Assembly (NCBI GenBank): GCA_963816795.1
Contig: CAWFLT010000017.1
Location: 186,001 to 250,000 of the forward strand
Length of the DNA stretch: 64,000 nucleotides
Direction of reading: 5' to 3'
Origin: CAWFLT01 sp963816795
GTDB lineage: Bacteria > Acidobacteriota > Vicinamibacteria > Vicinamibacterales > SCN-69-37
Both the position numbers and the translations under genes were made by a program. Within the stretch, counting starts at the first letter, position 1; each line of letters opens with the position of its first letter. The notes beneath the pieces were generated by a model. It searched no databases, was not told the DNA's origin, and saw nothing but the letters and a program-made list of their open reading frames with translations. Of the stretch, positions 16,752 to 25,661 are shown piece by piece.

Positions 16752-19227
16752 CTAAAGTTGGCCTTCTTCACGGTCCGTTGGCGGCTCTGGTTCTCCCGCC
16801 GTTTCCGGCGTGCTCCCGTTTTCGTCAACGAGCTCGCTCAACGTCGCGATGGAGACGAGCCGATCTTCTTCCGCCAGGTCCATCAGCCTCACACCCTGCG
16901 TATCTCGACCGATCGGGCGGAGGTCGCCGACCTTCATTCGGATGATCTGTCCCTGCTCGGTGACGAGCAGCAAATCGTCGCGATCGGTGACGTAGGCAAT
17001 GCCGATGACGAGACCGTTACGGTCGCTCGTCTGGACGTTTTTCAGACCGATGCCGCCGCGTGACTGGCGACGGTATTCGCTGACGTCGGTGCGCTTGCCG
17101 TAGCCGTGCTCACAGACGGTGAGCAGTGTTCCGTCTTCGCTCACCACCTGCATCGCCACGACGTCGTCGCCTTCGCGAAGTTGCATGCCGCGGACACCGT
17201 AGGCGGTCCGGCCCATCGGTCGCACGTCGGCTTCGGCGAAGCGGATCGCCATGCCATTCCGCGAGCCGATGACGAGGTCCTTGTCGCCGTCGGTTTCAGC
17301 GACCGCGATGAGACGGTCGTCGTCGTCGATCTGAATGGCGATGATGCCGGCAGAGCGCGGGTTCGAGAACGCGCCCAGATCGGTCTTCTTGATGGTGCCC
17401 TTCTTGGTGCCCATCACGATAAAGCGCTTGCCTTCTTCTTCCGGGAACTCCTGCACGCGCAGGAGCGCGGCCATGCGCTCGCCTTCCGCCATGTTGACGA
17501 GGTTCGCGATCGCCTTGCCCTTGCTGCTGCGGCCGACTTCCGGCACGTCGTACACCCGCAACCAGTAGCACTTGCCGCGATCCGTGAAGATCAGGATGTA
17601 GGCGTGCGTATTGGCGATAAAGAGATGCCGGACGGCATCCTCCTCGCGCGTCGCCATACCGATCAGGCCTTTGCCGCCCCGGCGCTGCTTGCGGTACGCG
17701 TCAAGCGCCGTCCGCTTGATGTAGCCGGTGTCGGTCGCCGTGATGACGACATCTTCGTCGGCGATCAGATCTTCGACGCGGAACGTTCCGATGTCGTCGA
17801 TGATGTCGGTCCGCCGGTCATCGCCGTACTTGTCGCGAATCGCCTTCAGTTCCGCGACGACGATCTCGGTGACGAGCTCCTCGTTGCCCAGGATCGTCCG
17901 CAGGCGATCGATCGTCTTCATCAGCTCGGCCAGCTCGTCGAGGATCTTCTGCCGCTCGAGGCCGGTGAGGCGCTGGAGCTGCATGTCGAGAATGGCCTGG
18001 GCCTGGATGGTGGTCAGGCCGAACTGCGTGATCAGGCCTGCGCGCGCTTCGACCGGGTTGCGCGAGCCGCGAATGAGCGTGATCACCGCATCGAGATGGT
18101 CCAGCGCGATTCTCAGTCCGTCGAGGATGTGCGCCCGCGCTTCTGCCTTGCGGAGCTCGAACTCCGTCCGCCGGCGCACGACTTCGCGCCGGAACTCGAC
18201 GAAGTGATCGATGATCTGCAGAATTCCCAGCACACGCGGCCGGCCGGCCACGATGGCCAGCAGCGTGATGCCGTAGCCCATCTGCAGTTTGGTGTGCTTG
18301 TAGAGGTTGTTCAACACCACGTCGGGCAGCTCGCCGCGCTTGAGCTCGATCACGATCCGCATGCCGTCACGATCGGATTCGTCACGCAGGTCTGAGATGC
18401 CTTCGAGGCGCTTGTCACGGACGAGCTCGGCCATCTCCGTGATCAACGCGGCCTTGTTCACCTGATACGGAATCTCGGTGACGACGATCGAGACGCGCTC
18501 GCCCTTCTTGTGCTCTTCGAACGTGGCCCGGCCGCGCACGACAACGTTGCCGCGGCCTTCTTTGTAGGCCCGCAGGATGCCCTCGCGGCCGACAATCGTG
18601 CCGCCCGACGGGAAATCGGGAGCCGGGAATGGTCTGGACGATCGTGCGGAACCGTTCGTCGTCTGGCGCCGTCCGCAGGCTGATGGCGGCGATCACGCCG
18701 TCGATCACTTCGCGCATGTTGTGCGGCGGAATGCTCGTCGCCATGCCGACGGCGATGCCCGTCGATCCGTTCACGAGTAGATTCGGAAATGGCGCTGGAA
18801 AGACGACGGGCTCTTCGGTCGTCTCGTCGAAGTTGGGCCGAAAGTCGACGGTGTCCTTGTCGAGGTCGGCCATCATCGCTTCGGCGAGCGAGGGAAGGCG
18901 GGCCTCCGTGTACCGGTACGCCGCTGGCGGATCGCCGTCGATCGAGCCGAAGTTGCCCTGGCCGTCGACCAGGACGTAACGCATGTTGAAGTCCTGCGCG
19001 AGCCGGACGAGCGTGTCGTACGCGGGCGCGTCGCCGTGCGGATGGTAGTTGCCGATGACCTCGCCGACGATCTTGGCGCACTTGCGGTAGGCCCGGTTCG
19101 ACGCCAGCCCCATCTGCCGCATGGCAAACAGCACGCGGCGGTTGGCGGGTTTCAAGCCATCGCGGACGTCAGGCAGCGCTCGCCCGATGATTACGCTCAT
19201 CGCGTAATCCATGTACGAGCGCTTCAT
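16752..19227 (-). CDS. gyrA: DNA gyrase subunit A (frameshifted in sequence)
   Basis: About 825 residues when joined. The breakage-reunion subunit introduces negative supercoils with GyrB. Conserved: YMDYAMSVIIGRALPDVRDG, then HPHGDAPAYDTLVRLAQD, and the catalytic Tyr in AAYRYTEARL. The C-terminal beta-pinwheel carries the gyrase-specific GyrA box QRRGGKG, which rules out ParC. An extra base at about 18621 (after TIPG) splits the gene. Start is uncertain: ATG 19227 is in frame, but ETRIPVNIEDE continues upstream in frame, and ATG 19273 (MDQS) would connect after a second small indel near 19262. At the quinolone-contact site equivalent to E. coli Ser83 the residue is Ala. gyrB lies directly upstream. 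Confidence 0.95.
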
Positions 19228-19280
19228 TTCGTCTTCGATATTGACGGGGATGCGGGTCTCTTGACTGATCCATGCGTTGT

Positions 19281-21836
19281 TCAGATATCCAGATTCTTCA
19301 CGTCGAGCGCATTGTCTTCGATGAACTTCCGCCGCGGCTCGACCTGGTCGCCCATCAACGTCGTGAACATCTGGTCCGCTTCGGTGTGGTCTTCGGCCTT
19401 GACCTGGAGCAGCGTGCGCTTCGTGGGATCCATCGTCGTTTCCCAGAGCGTGTCGGGATTCATCTCGCCGAGGCCCTTGTAGCGGTTCACGGCGAGGCCG
19501 CGTCGGCCGGCGGCCACGAAGTACTCGACGAGATCGTCGAGCGACTCGACACGGCGATCGCTGCCGCCGTCGGCGCCAGGCGCCGGCGTCGTCGATGGAA
19601 CGGGGGCCGCCGAGCCTGGTTCGTCTCCTTGACCGTCAGTGGTCTCCGCCTGGGCGGTTTCGGGATCCTCGACTTCAGCGGCCGTCGTCGTCGCCGTCTC
19701 CGTGCGAATCGTGACGCTGCCGATCATCAGATCGCGCACGTCCTGATACACGGACGAGAGCGTCCGGAACTCTCCGGTCGTGACGAAGTCGATGTCGAGC
19801 CGATGGCGGCGCACGTAGCCCGCGGTGCTGTCGTCGAGCACCACAGCAAACGCCTGATGCTCGGGATCTTCGACCACAGAGGTTTCGATATTCGTGGCCT
19901 TGAGATGACCCGCCAGCGCTTCCACCGCGTCGCGATGCTGCCAGAAGGTCTTGTCACCCGCTTCGCCCTCGAGCAGCGCGAGAATCGCGCGACGGGCCGG
20001 ACCGCGCCGCTCGACCACCTGCAGCAGCTTGCGGAAGACCATCAGCCGCTCCAGGCGCCGTTCGAGCGCTTCGCCCGAGATCTCACGCCCCGTGCCGAGG
20101 ACGAGCGTGCGCGTGTCGGCGGCGCGCCTGATCAGGAACGCCTCGAGCTCGCGCTCGTCCTTGATGAATGTTTCCTGGCGTCCACGCTTCGCGCGGAAGA
20201 GCGGCGGCTGGGCAATGTAGATGTGGCCGCGATCGACGAGGTCCCGCATCTGGCGATAGAAGAACGTCAGCAGGAGCGTGCGGATGTGCGAGCCGTCCAC
20301 GTCGGCGTCCGTCATGATGATGACGCGGTGGTAGCGCACCTTGCCGGCGTCGAACTCGTCGGCGCCAATGCCGCACCCGAGCGCGGCGATCAGCGTCCGG
20401 ATCTCCTCGTGGCTCAGCATCTTGTCGAAGCGGGCCTTCTCGACATTGAGGATCTTGCCCTTGATCGGGAGGATCGCCTGGAAGCGCCGGTCGCGGCCCT
20501 GCTTGGCGGATCCGCCTGCGGACTCGCCTTCGACGATGTACAGCTCGCTCTTCGCGGGATCGCGCTCCTGACAGTCGGCGAGCTTCCCAGGCAGCGCCGT
20601 GTTGTCGAGGGCGCCCTTGCGCCGCACCAGATCGCGGGCCTTCCGGGCGGCCTCGCGGGCCAGCGCAGCGTCGACCACTTTCGCGACGATCCGCTTCGCG
20701 ATCGCGGGATTCTGTTCGAGAAACGCGCCCAGCCGATCGTTGACGATCCCCTCGACGATGCCCTTGACCTCTGTGTTGCCGAGCTTCGTCTTGGTCTGAC
20801 CCTCAAATTGCGGCTGCGGGATCTTGACCGAGATCACCGCCGTCATGCCTTCGCGGACGTCGTCGCCGCCAATGCTCTCGCTCAGTTTCTCGGTGAGATT
20901 GTTCTTGGACGCGTAGTAGTTGATCGTCCTGGTCAGGGCCGACCGGAACCCGGACATGTGGGTGCCGCCTTCGGTCGTGTTGATGTTGTTGGCAAAGCTG
21001 TACGTCGTTTCGGTGTAGCCGTCGTTCCACTGCAACGCGATGTCGACGGTGATGCCGTCGCGCTCGCCGTTCATCACGACTGGGCGGTCGTTCACCGGTG
21101 TCCGGTTCTTGTTGAGGAACTCGACGAACTCGCGGATGCCCCCTTCGTACAGGAAACGGTGGTTCTTGCCGTCCCGCTCGTCGTCGATCACGATCGACAC
21201 GCCGGCATTCAGGAACGCCAGCTCACGCAGGCGCTGAGACAAGGTCTCGAAGCTGAATTCGGTGATCTCGAAGACCGTGGTGTCAGGCTTGAACGTGACT
21301 TTCGTGCCGCGCTTCTCCGTCGTGCCGGTTACCTCGAGGGCCGCGCCTGGGGTGCCGCGCTCATAGCGCTGCTGGTGGACCTGGCCGTTGCGCCAGATCT
21401 CGAGCTCGAGCCACTCCGACAGGGCGTTGACGACCGAAATGCCGACGCCGTGCAATCCACCGGAGACCTTGTACGCCGAATTCTCGAACTTGCCGCCGGC
21501 ATGAAGCACCGTCATCACGACTTCGGCCGCCGACCGGCCGCTTTCGTGCTGATCGACCGGGATGCCACGGCCATCGTCGACGACCGTGACCGATCCGTCG
21601 ATGTGAATCGTGACCGCGACGTTGCGGCAGAACCCCGCCAGCGCCTCGTCGATGGAGTTGTCCACCACCTCGTACACGAGGTGATGAAGTCCCGTCGGAC
21701 CTGTCGACCCGATGTACATGGCCGGCCGCTTCCGGACGGCCTCGAGGCCTTCAAGGACCTTGATCTTGTCAGCGCGGTAGTCGTCGGCTCCGGTCGGTAC
21801 ACTCCGGCCGGAGTCTGTCAGATCTGTATTGGACAT
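19281..21836 (-). CDS. gyrB: DNA gyrase subunit B
   Basis: 851 residues from ATG 21836 (MSNTDLTDSG); a longer in-frame start at 21911 would read through the dnaN terminator hairpin, so I reject it. ATPase domain: EVVDNSIDEALAG, DDGRGIP, GGLHGVG. TOPRIM domain: EGESAGGSAKQGRDRRFQA and DADVDGSHIRTLLLTF. As in E. coli GyrB there is a long insertion between TOPRIM and the C-terminus (about residues 560-780), including an acidic Thr/Pro/Ala linker. The closing signature RYKGLGEMNPDTLWETTMDP is intact. gyrA follows after about 50 bases. Confidence 0.97.
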   Translation of the reverse strand: MSNTDLTDSGRSVPTGADDYRADKIKVLEGLEAVRKRPAMYIGSTGPTGLHHLVYEVVDNSIDEALAGFCRNVAVTIHIDGSVTVVDDGRGIPVDQHESGRSAAEVVMTVLHAGGKFENSAYKVSGGLHGVGISVVNALSEWLELEIWRNGQVHQQRYERGTPGAALEVTGTTEKRGTKVTFKPDTTVFEITEFSFETLSQRLRELAFLNAGVSIVIDDERDGKNHRFLYEGGIREFVEFLNKNRTPVNDRPVVMNGERDGITVDIALQWNDGYTETTYSFANNINTTEGGTHMSGFRSALTRTINYYASKNNLTEKLSESIGGDDVREGMTAVISVKIPQPQFEGQTKTKLGNTEVKGIVEGIVNDRLGAFLEQNPAIAKRIVAKVVDAALAREAARKARDLVRRKGALDNTALPGKLADCQERDPAKSELYIVEGESAGGSAKQGRDRRFQAILPIKGKILNVEKARFDKMLSHEEIRTLIAALGCGIGADEFDAGKVRYHRVIIMTDADVDGSHIRTLLLTFFYRQMRDLVDRGHIYIAQPPLFRAKRGRQETFIKDERELEAFLIRRAADTRTLVLGTGREISGEALERRLERLMVFRKLLQVVERRGPARRAILALLEGEAGDKTFWQHRDAVEALAGHLKATNIETSVVEDPEHQAFAVVLDDSTAGYVRRHRLDIDFVTTGEFRTLSSVYQDVRDLMIGSVTIRTETATTTAAEVEDPETAQAETTDGQGDEPGSAAPVPSTTPAPGADGGSDRRVESLDDLVEYFVAAGRRGLAVNRYKGLGEMNPDTLWETTMDPTKRTLLQVKAEDHTEADQMFTTLMGDQVEPRRKFIEDNALDVKNLDI

Positions 21837-21845
21837 AGTAAAAAG

Positions 21846-21900
21846 GACATCGGGTGTCTTTTTCTCTAGATCGCGACGTGAGAAAAAGACACCCGATGTC
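21846..21900 (-). terminator. Intrinsic terminator downstream of dnaN
   Basis: A perfect 21-bp inverted repeat (arms 21846-21866 and 21880-21900). Read in the dnaN direction the stem is followed by CTTTTTAC, a T tract, so it is a strong Rho-independent terminator. It separates dnaN from gyrB, so gyrB needs its own promoter or readthrough. Confidence 0.88.
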
Positions 21901-21907
21901 TTAACTC

Positions 21908-23014
21908 TCAAATCCTCATCGGCATGATCACGTACGTGTAGTCGTAACCCTCGGCGCCGATGGGTTTCACGACCGCCTGGCTCATCTCGTCCTTGAACTC
22001 GAGTTGCACGTTCTCGGTTTCGACGACGCTCAGGAAGTTGTCGACGTAGTCGGCGTTGAAGCAGATCTGCAGCGCGTCGCCGTCGTACTCGACCGGCAAC
22101 ACTTCGTGCGCTTCGCCGATTTCCGGTGTGCTGGACGTGATCTCCACCTGATCTTTCGCGAGCACGAACTTGACGGCTTTGGATCGCTCGTTGGACAAGA
22201 GCCTGACCCGACGCACGGCTGCGGACAGCCGATCGCGGTCGAATTCGATCTTCTTGTCGTTGGTCTTGGGAATCACGCGCTCGTACGCCGGAAAATTGGC
22301 GTCGATCTTCCGCGAAATGAGCAGCCGGCCGCCGGTGCGGAAGAAGAGGTGATTCTCCCCCTGGGAAAATTCGACCGCGTCGCCACCGTCGATCAGGCGC
22401 GCAACCTCGTTCAGTGTTTTCCTGGGCAGCAACACCTCTGACTTCACGCCTTTGCCCGGCGATTCCTGCACGCTGATGAATGCCAGCCGATGCCCATCGG
22501 TGGCGACCATGCTCATCGAATCCGGACGCAGCACCAATTGGGCGCCGTTCAGGAAGTAGCGCGTGTCTTCGCTCGTAATCGCAAAGCGCGTATGCGAGAT
22601 CAGGCGTTTCAGTGCCGCACCAGGCAACGTCGCTTCGAATTCGCCGACGTCCTGCGGCGGGGTCGGAAACTCATTCGCCGGCAGCGTCTGCATGCGCGAT
22701 TCGAATCGATCGGCCGTGATCGTGACGCTCTTGCCGCCCTTGTCTTCCTGGATTCGCACTTCCGTGTCGGGCAACGCGTTCACGATCTCGAACAGCTTCT
22801 TCGCGGGCAGCGTGAGTTGCCCCGTCTTGACGACTGTGGCTTCGCAGCGGCTCCGCAGGCCGACATCGAGATCCGTCGCGAGAAGCGACACGCCGTCTTT
22901 CGTCGCCTCGATGAGCACGTTCGCGAGAATCGGAATCGTGTTCTTCCGCTCAACGATGCCTTGAAGGAGAGAAAGTTCTTTCAGCAGATCGTTCTTGCGG
23001 ACGACAAGTTCCAT
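21908..23014 (-). CDS. dnaN: DNA polymerase III beta sliding clamp
   Basis: 368 residues, normal length, ATG start. The three tandem clamp folds run MELVVRKNDLLKELSLLQGI to about 120, then to 245, then to the C-terminus YTYVIMPMRI; the closing MPMR(I/L) is the family hallmark. The dimeric ring tethers DNA polymerase III to DNA and recruits repair factors. It follows dnaA on the same strand after a gap with DnaA-box-like sites, the standard dnaA-dnaN arrangement. A strong terminator follows. Confidence 0.98.
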   Translation of the reverse strand: MELVVRKNDLLKELSLLQGIVERKNTIPILANVLIEATKDGVSLLATDLDVGLRSRCEATVVKTGQLTLPAKKLFEIVNALPDTEVRIQEDKGGKSVTITADRFESRMQTLPANEFPTPPQDVGEFEATLPGAALKRLISHTRFAITSEDTRYFLNGAQLVLRPDSMSMVATDGHRLAFISVQESPGKGVKSEVLLPRKTLNEVARLIDGGDAVEFSQGENHLFFRTGGRLLISRKIDANFPAYERVIPKTNDKKIEFDRDRLSAAVRRVRLLSNERSKAVKFVLAKDQVEITSSTPEIGEAHEVLPVEYDGDALQICFNADYVDNFLSVVETENVQLEFKDEMSQAVVKPIGAEGYDYTYVIMPMRI

Positions 23015-23077
23015 GGGTGGGGCGCCCTCGCACTCTCCCCGTCACGCCGGCGGGGATCATCAATCTCCTCAGAGATC

Positions 23078-23279
23078 AAAAAGACTACAAATTATAACAG
23101 GAATAAAGGCCTGTTGGTACCCGAAACTCGCCGAATAAGTTGAGGTCTATCAAAGAGTTAGGTTGTGGAAATTCCTGTGGATGTTCTGGCGCCGATCGGT
23201 GGGGAACCCTGTGGGAATCCACCCGATGACCTGGCGTCCACAGCCGTCCACAGGCCCAATGGCGCAACCCTGTGGATCC
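23078..23279. other. Candidate replication origin (dnaA-dnaN gap)
   Basis: The 285-bp gap between dnaA and dnaN holds an AT-rich tract (23078-23107, AAATTATAACAGGAATAAA) that could serve as the unwinding element. It also has six DnaA-box-like 9-mers: 23164 TGTGGAAAT, 23176 TGTGGATGT, 23210 TGTGGGAAT, 23234 GCGTCCACA, 23244 CCGTCCACA and 23271 TGTGGATCC. Each keeps the CCACA/TGTGG core of TTATCCACA but is imperfect at the other end. Location and density fit oriC; function is inferred. Confidence 0.6.
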
Positions 23280-23299
23280 CTGACCTCCCTGACCCTGAA

Positions 23300-24634
23300 T
23301 CAGGAGCGAATCGACTCGAGGAGGGTGTTGATAAGGCTGTTGAAACTGGAGTCCTTCTGCCGCAGTTGCTCGACCTTCCGGATCGAGTGAATGACCGTCG
23401 AATGATGCTTGCCGCCAAAGCTCTTCCCGATCTCCGGGAGCGACGAGTTCGTGAGCGACTTGCACAGGTACATGGCGACCTGTCGAGGCTTGGCAATCGA
23501 CTTCGCGTTGTTGCGGGACTTGAGCTCCGTGAGCTTCAACTGGTAGTAGTCGGCCACGAACTTCTGAATCATGTCGATGGTGACCGCGCGCTCGTCGCTG
23601 CGCAGCACGTCGCGTAGCACTTCCTGCGCCAGCGCCATCGAAAGATCGGTTCCGGTGAGCGACGCGTACGCCAGCAGCCTGATGAGGGATCCTTCTAATT
23701 CCCGGATGTTGGACTTGATGCGGCCGGCAATGAAGAGGGCGACATCGTCTGGGAGAAACACCCCTTCGGCATCGGCTTTTCGCTTGAGAATCGCGATTTT
23801 TGTCTCGAGATCGGGCGACTGGATGTCTGCGATCAGCCCCCACTCGAAACGGCTGCGCAGCCGCTCTTCGAGCTCGCTAATCTGGTGCGGTGGGCAGTCG
23901 CTGCTGAGCACAATCTGCTTCTGGGCATCGTGCAGCGCATTGAACGTGTGAAAAAATTCCGTCTGCGTCCGCTCCTTGCCGACGATGAACTGGATGTCGT
24001 CGACGAGCAGGACATCGACACCGCGATAGCGTTCGCGGAACTCGAGAATGCGATCGTACCGGATCGCGTTGATGACCTCGTTCATGAAGCGCTCGGCCGA
24101 AATGTAGGTGAGCTTCAAGCCCGGGCTGTGCGTGAGCACGTAGTGGCCGATCGCGTGCATCAAATGCGTCTTGCCCAGGCCCACGCCACCGTAAATGAAC
24201 AGCGGGTTGTATGACCGGGACGGCGCCTCCGCGACCGCGCGGCAAGCGGCATGGGCAAACTGATTTGACGCCCCGACGATGAACGTCTCGAAGGAATAGC
24301 GGGCGCTGAGCCCGACTGATTCGACCGGATCGGACACCGCGGGGGTGCTGTCCACACCGCGAAGCTCTGGCGGCGCCGGCTGTCCCCCTTCGGTCGCCTC
24401 CGGGACGAACTGGAACGCCACACCCCGCCGTCCGACCTCTGCCAGGGCCTCCTCGATGACGCCCGTATAGTGCTTGGTCAGCCAGTGGACCGACCCCGGG
24501 TCCCCGACCCGCACGACGATGGACGAGCCGTCGTCGCTCACCAGCGCGGTTTTCTGGAACCATGCGTAGTAGGAGTACCGGTTGACTTTGGTCTCGATCC
24601 GGCCAAGAACTGCTTCCCAGATGCTGCCAGTCAT
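23300..24634 (-). CDS. dnaA: Chromosomal replication initiator DnaA
   Basis: 444 residues, ATG start. Domain I is IWEAVLGRIETKVNRYSYYAWF; a short Pro/Gly-rich domain II follows (about 75-105). AAA+ domain III has NPLFIYGGVGLGKTHLMHAI (Walker A) and LLVDDIQF (Walker B). Domain IV carries the DnaA-box-reading helix region ending SSLPEIGKSFGGKHHSTVIH. It opens the origin and also acts as a transcription factor. Box clusters occur on both sides, so autoregulation is likely. Divergent from rpmH, the hallmark origin junction. Confidence 0.98.
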   Translation of the reverse strand: MTGSIWEAVLGRIETKVNRYSYYAWFQKTALVSDDGSSIVVRVGDPGSVHWLTKHYTGVIEEALAEVGRRGVAFQFVPEATEGGQPAPPELRGVDSTPAVSDPVESVGLSARYSFETFIVGASNQFAHAACRAVAEAPSRSYNPLFIYGGVGLGKTHLMHAIGHYVLTHSPGLKLTYISAERFMNEVINAIRYDRILEFRERYRGVDVLLVDDIQFIVGKERTQTEFFHTFNALHDAQKQIVLSSDCPPHQISELEERLRSRFEWGLIADIQSPDLETKIAILKRKADAEGVFLPDDVALFIAGRIKSNIRELEGSLIRLLAYASLTGTDLSMALAQEVLRDVLRSDERAVTIDMIQKFVADYYQLKLTELKSRNNAKSIAKPRQVAMYLCKSLTNSSLPEIGKSFGGKHHSTVIHSIRKVEQLRQKDSSFNSLINTLLESIRS

Positions 24635-24691
24635 CGTCGATAAACGTAAGAGACAGAACAGTTTACAGACACGGCATGCGAAAACCTTAGG

Positions 24692-24723
24692 ATTTCCACA
24701 GGTTTTTCCACAGGTGTGGAAAA
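24692..24723. promoter_or_regulatory. DnaA-box cluster upstream of dnaA
   Basis: Three closely packed sites: 24692 ATTTCCACA, 24704 TTTTCCACA and, in opposite orientation, 24715 TGTGGAAAA. The last two differ from TTATCCACA at a single position. They lie 58-90 bases upstream of the dnaA start, suited to autoregulation of dnaA. They may also belong to a bipartite origin with the dnaA-dnaN gap. Confidence 0.7.
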
Positions 24724-24803
24724 CTCACTTGGAGGCCGCCTCGCGACGAAGGCTCGCGAATCTACCACAGCCGACCTTTGCAGACAACGCGCGCGGATAC
24801 GAA

Positions 24804-24833
24804 TTGACCCCCTTTTCCACGGTGCGCTACGAT
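24804..24833 (+). promoter_or_regulatory. Sigma-70-type promoter for rpmH operon
   Basis: TTGACC (24804-24809), an 18-bp spacer and TACGAT (24828-24833) lie about 40 bases before the rpmH start. The spacer contains TTTTCCACG (24813-24821), a near-match to a DnaA box, so DnaA could occlude this promoter. Confidence 0.6.
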
Positions 24834-24874
24834 GCATGTTTCCCCGGGCGGATGGCCGCCCGGCCGGGAGTCCC

Positions 24875-25018
24875 ATGAAGCGAACATTTCAGCCGAATCG
24901 CCGCCGCCGTCGCCGCACGCACGGGTTCCTGGTGAGGATGCGGACCAAGAACGGCCGCATCGTGCTCAAACGGCGCCGCGCCAAGGGCCGCAAGCGCCTG
25001 ACCGTCTCGTCCAGGTAG
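24875..25018 (+). CDS. rpmH: 50S ribosomal protein L34
   Basis: 47 residues, ATG 24875, preceded by GGGAG. It is the short, strongly basic L34 with its standard opening MKRTFQPNRRRR, then THGFLVRMRTKNGR and the closing KGRKRLTV. A perfect 8-bp hairpin (24844-24863) sits in the leader just before the ribosome-binding site. First gene of the plus-strand origin operon; rnpA follows after 15 bases. Confidence 0.97.
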   Translation: MKRTFQPNRRRRRRTHGFLVRMRTKNGRIVLKRRRAKGRKRLTVSSR

Positions 25019-25033
25019 CGCCCCAAGGGGCCG

Positions 25034-25399
25034 ATGTCCCAAAAATTTCCTGCCGCTGTCCGCCTGCACTCGCGCCCGGAGTTCGACGCCGTGCAGGATC
25101 GCGGGCGACGTGTGAGCGCGCGCTATTTGACGATGATCGCGCGGCCGAACGCGCTCGCGTGCGATCGCCTGGGCATTATCGCCTCGCGGCGAGTGGGTGG
25201 CGCGGTCGATCGTAATCGCGCCAAGCGCCGGCTGCGCGAGCTGTTTCGGCGCGCCGGGCCCCTGCACGCCTCAACAGAAAGCAGGCGCGCGCTCGATGTC
25301 GTGGTGGTCGCTCGTCCTGCGCTCGTCGCGGCGCCGTTCAATGCCGTCGCCGAAGATTTTCGGCAGGCGCTGGGCAAATTGCGCGAAGGCAGATCCTGA
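25034..25399 (+). CDS. rnpA: Ribonuclease P protein component
   Basis: 121 residues. The small basic protein subunit assists the RNase P RNA in cutting tRNA 5' leaders. The RNR signature is clear (VDRNRAKRRLRELFR, residues about 57-71), preceded by RLGIIASRRVGGAV. The N-terminal RLHSRPEFDAVQDRGRR is the usual first helix-strand. It lies between rpmH and yidD, as in most bacterial origin clusters. Confidence 0.94.
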   Translation: MSQKFPAAVRLHSRPEFDAVQDRGRRVSARYLTMIARPNALACDRLGIIASRRVGGAVDRNRAKRRLRELFRRAGPLHASTESRRALDVVVVARPALVAAPFNAVAEDFRQALGKLREGRS

Positions 25400-25403
25400 T
25401 TTC

Positions 25404-25640
25404 ATGCGTCCAAGTGTTCGCGTCGGCCTCGTCATCGTTCACGCGTACCAACTCGTGCTGAGTCCGTTCACCGGCGGCGCGTGTCGGTTCGAGCCGTCGT
25501 GTTCGGCGTACGCACTGGATGCTGTACAGACACATGGGCTTGTTCGCGGTTTGTGGCTTGCGCTCCGGCGAGTCGCACGCTGCCACCCGCTTGCGCGGCC
25601 GGGCATCGATCCCGTGCCGCCGCCCGCCGGCGGGCGCTGA
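25404..25640 (+). CDS. yidD: Membrane protein insertion efficiency factor YidD
   Basis: 78 residues from ATG 25404, four bases after rnpA. Family features: an N-terminal amphipathic or membrane-associated helix (VGLVIVHAYQLVLSPF), the Cys-containing CRFEPSCSAYALDAVQTHG and GLWLALRRVARCHPL, then GIDPVP. It assists YidC-dependent membrane protein insertion at the inner membrane. yidC follows after 21 bases. Confidence 0.95.
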   Translation: MRPSVRVGLVIVHAYQLVLSPFTGGACRFEPSCSAYALDAVQTHGLVRGLWLALRRVARCHPLARPGIDPVPPPAGGR

Positions 25641-25661
25641 CGAGACCGCAGTCACCCATTC

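Noticed and set aside
16752..19227. gyrA as a pseudogene
   Set aside because: All catalytic motifs remain on both sides of a one-base insertion and the gene is essential, so a sequence error is more likely.
19272..21869. An 865-codon open frame on the plus strand opposite gyrB
   Set aside because: It mirrors gyrB codon structure in GC-rich DNA, has no recognisable domain, and gyrB itself is unmistakable.
21837..21911. GyrB start at 21911 giving a 25-residue extension
   Set aside because: The extension would be translated from the dnaN terminator hairpin and is unlike GyrB N-termini.
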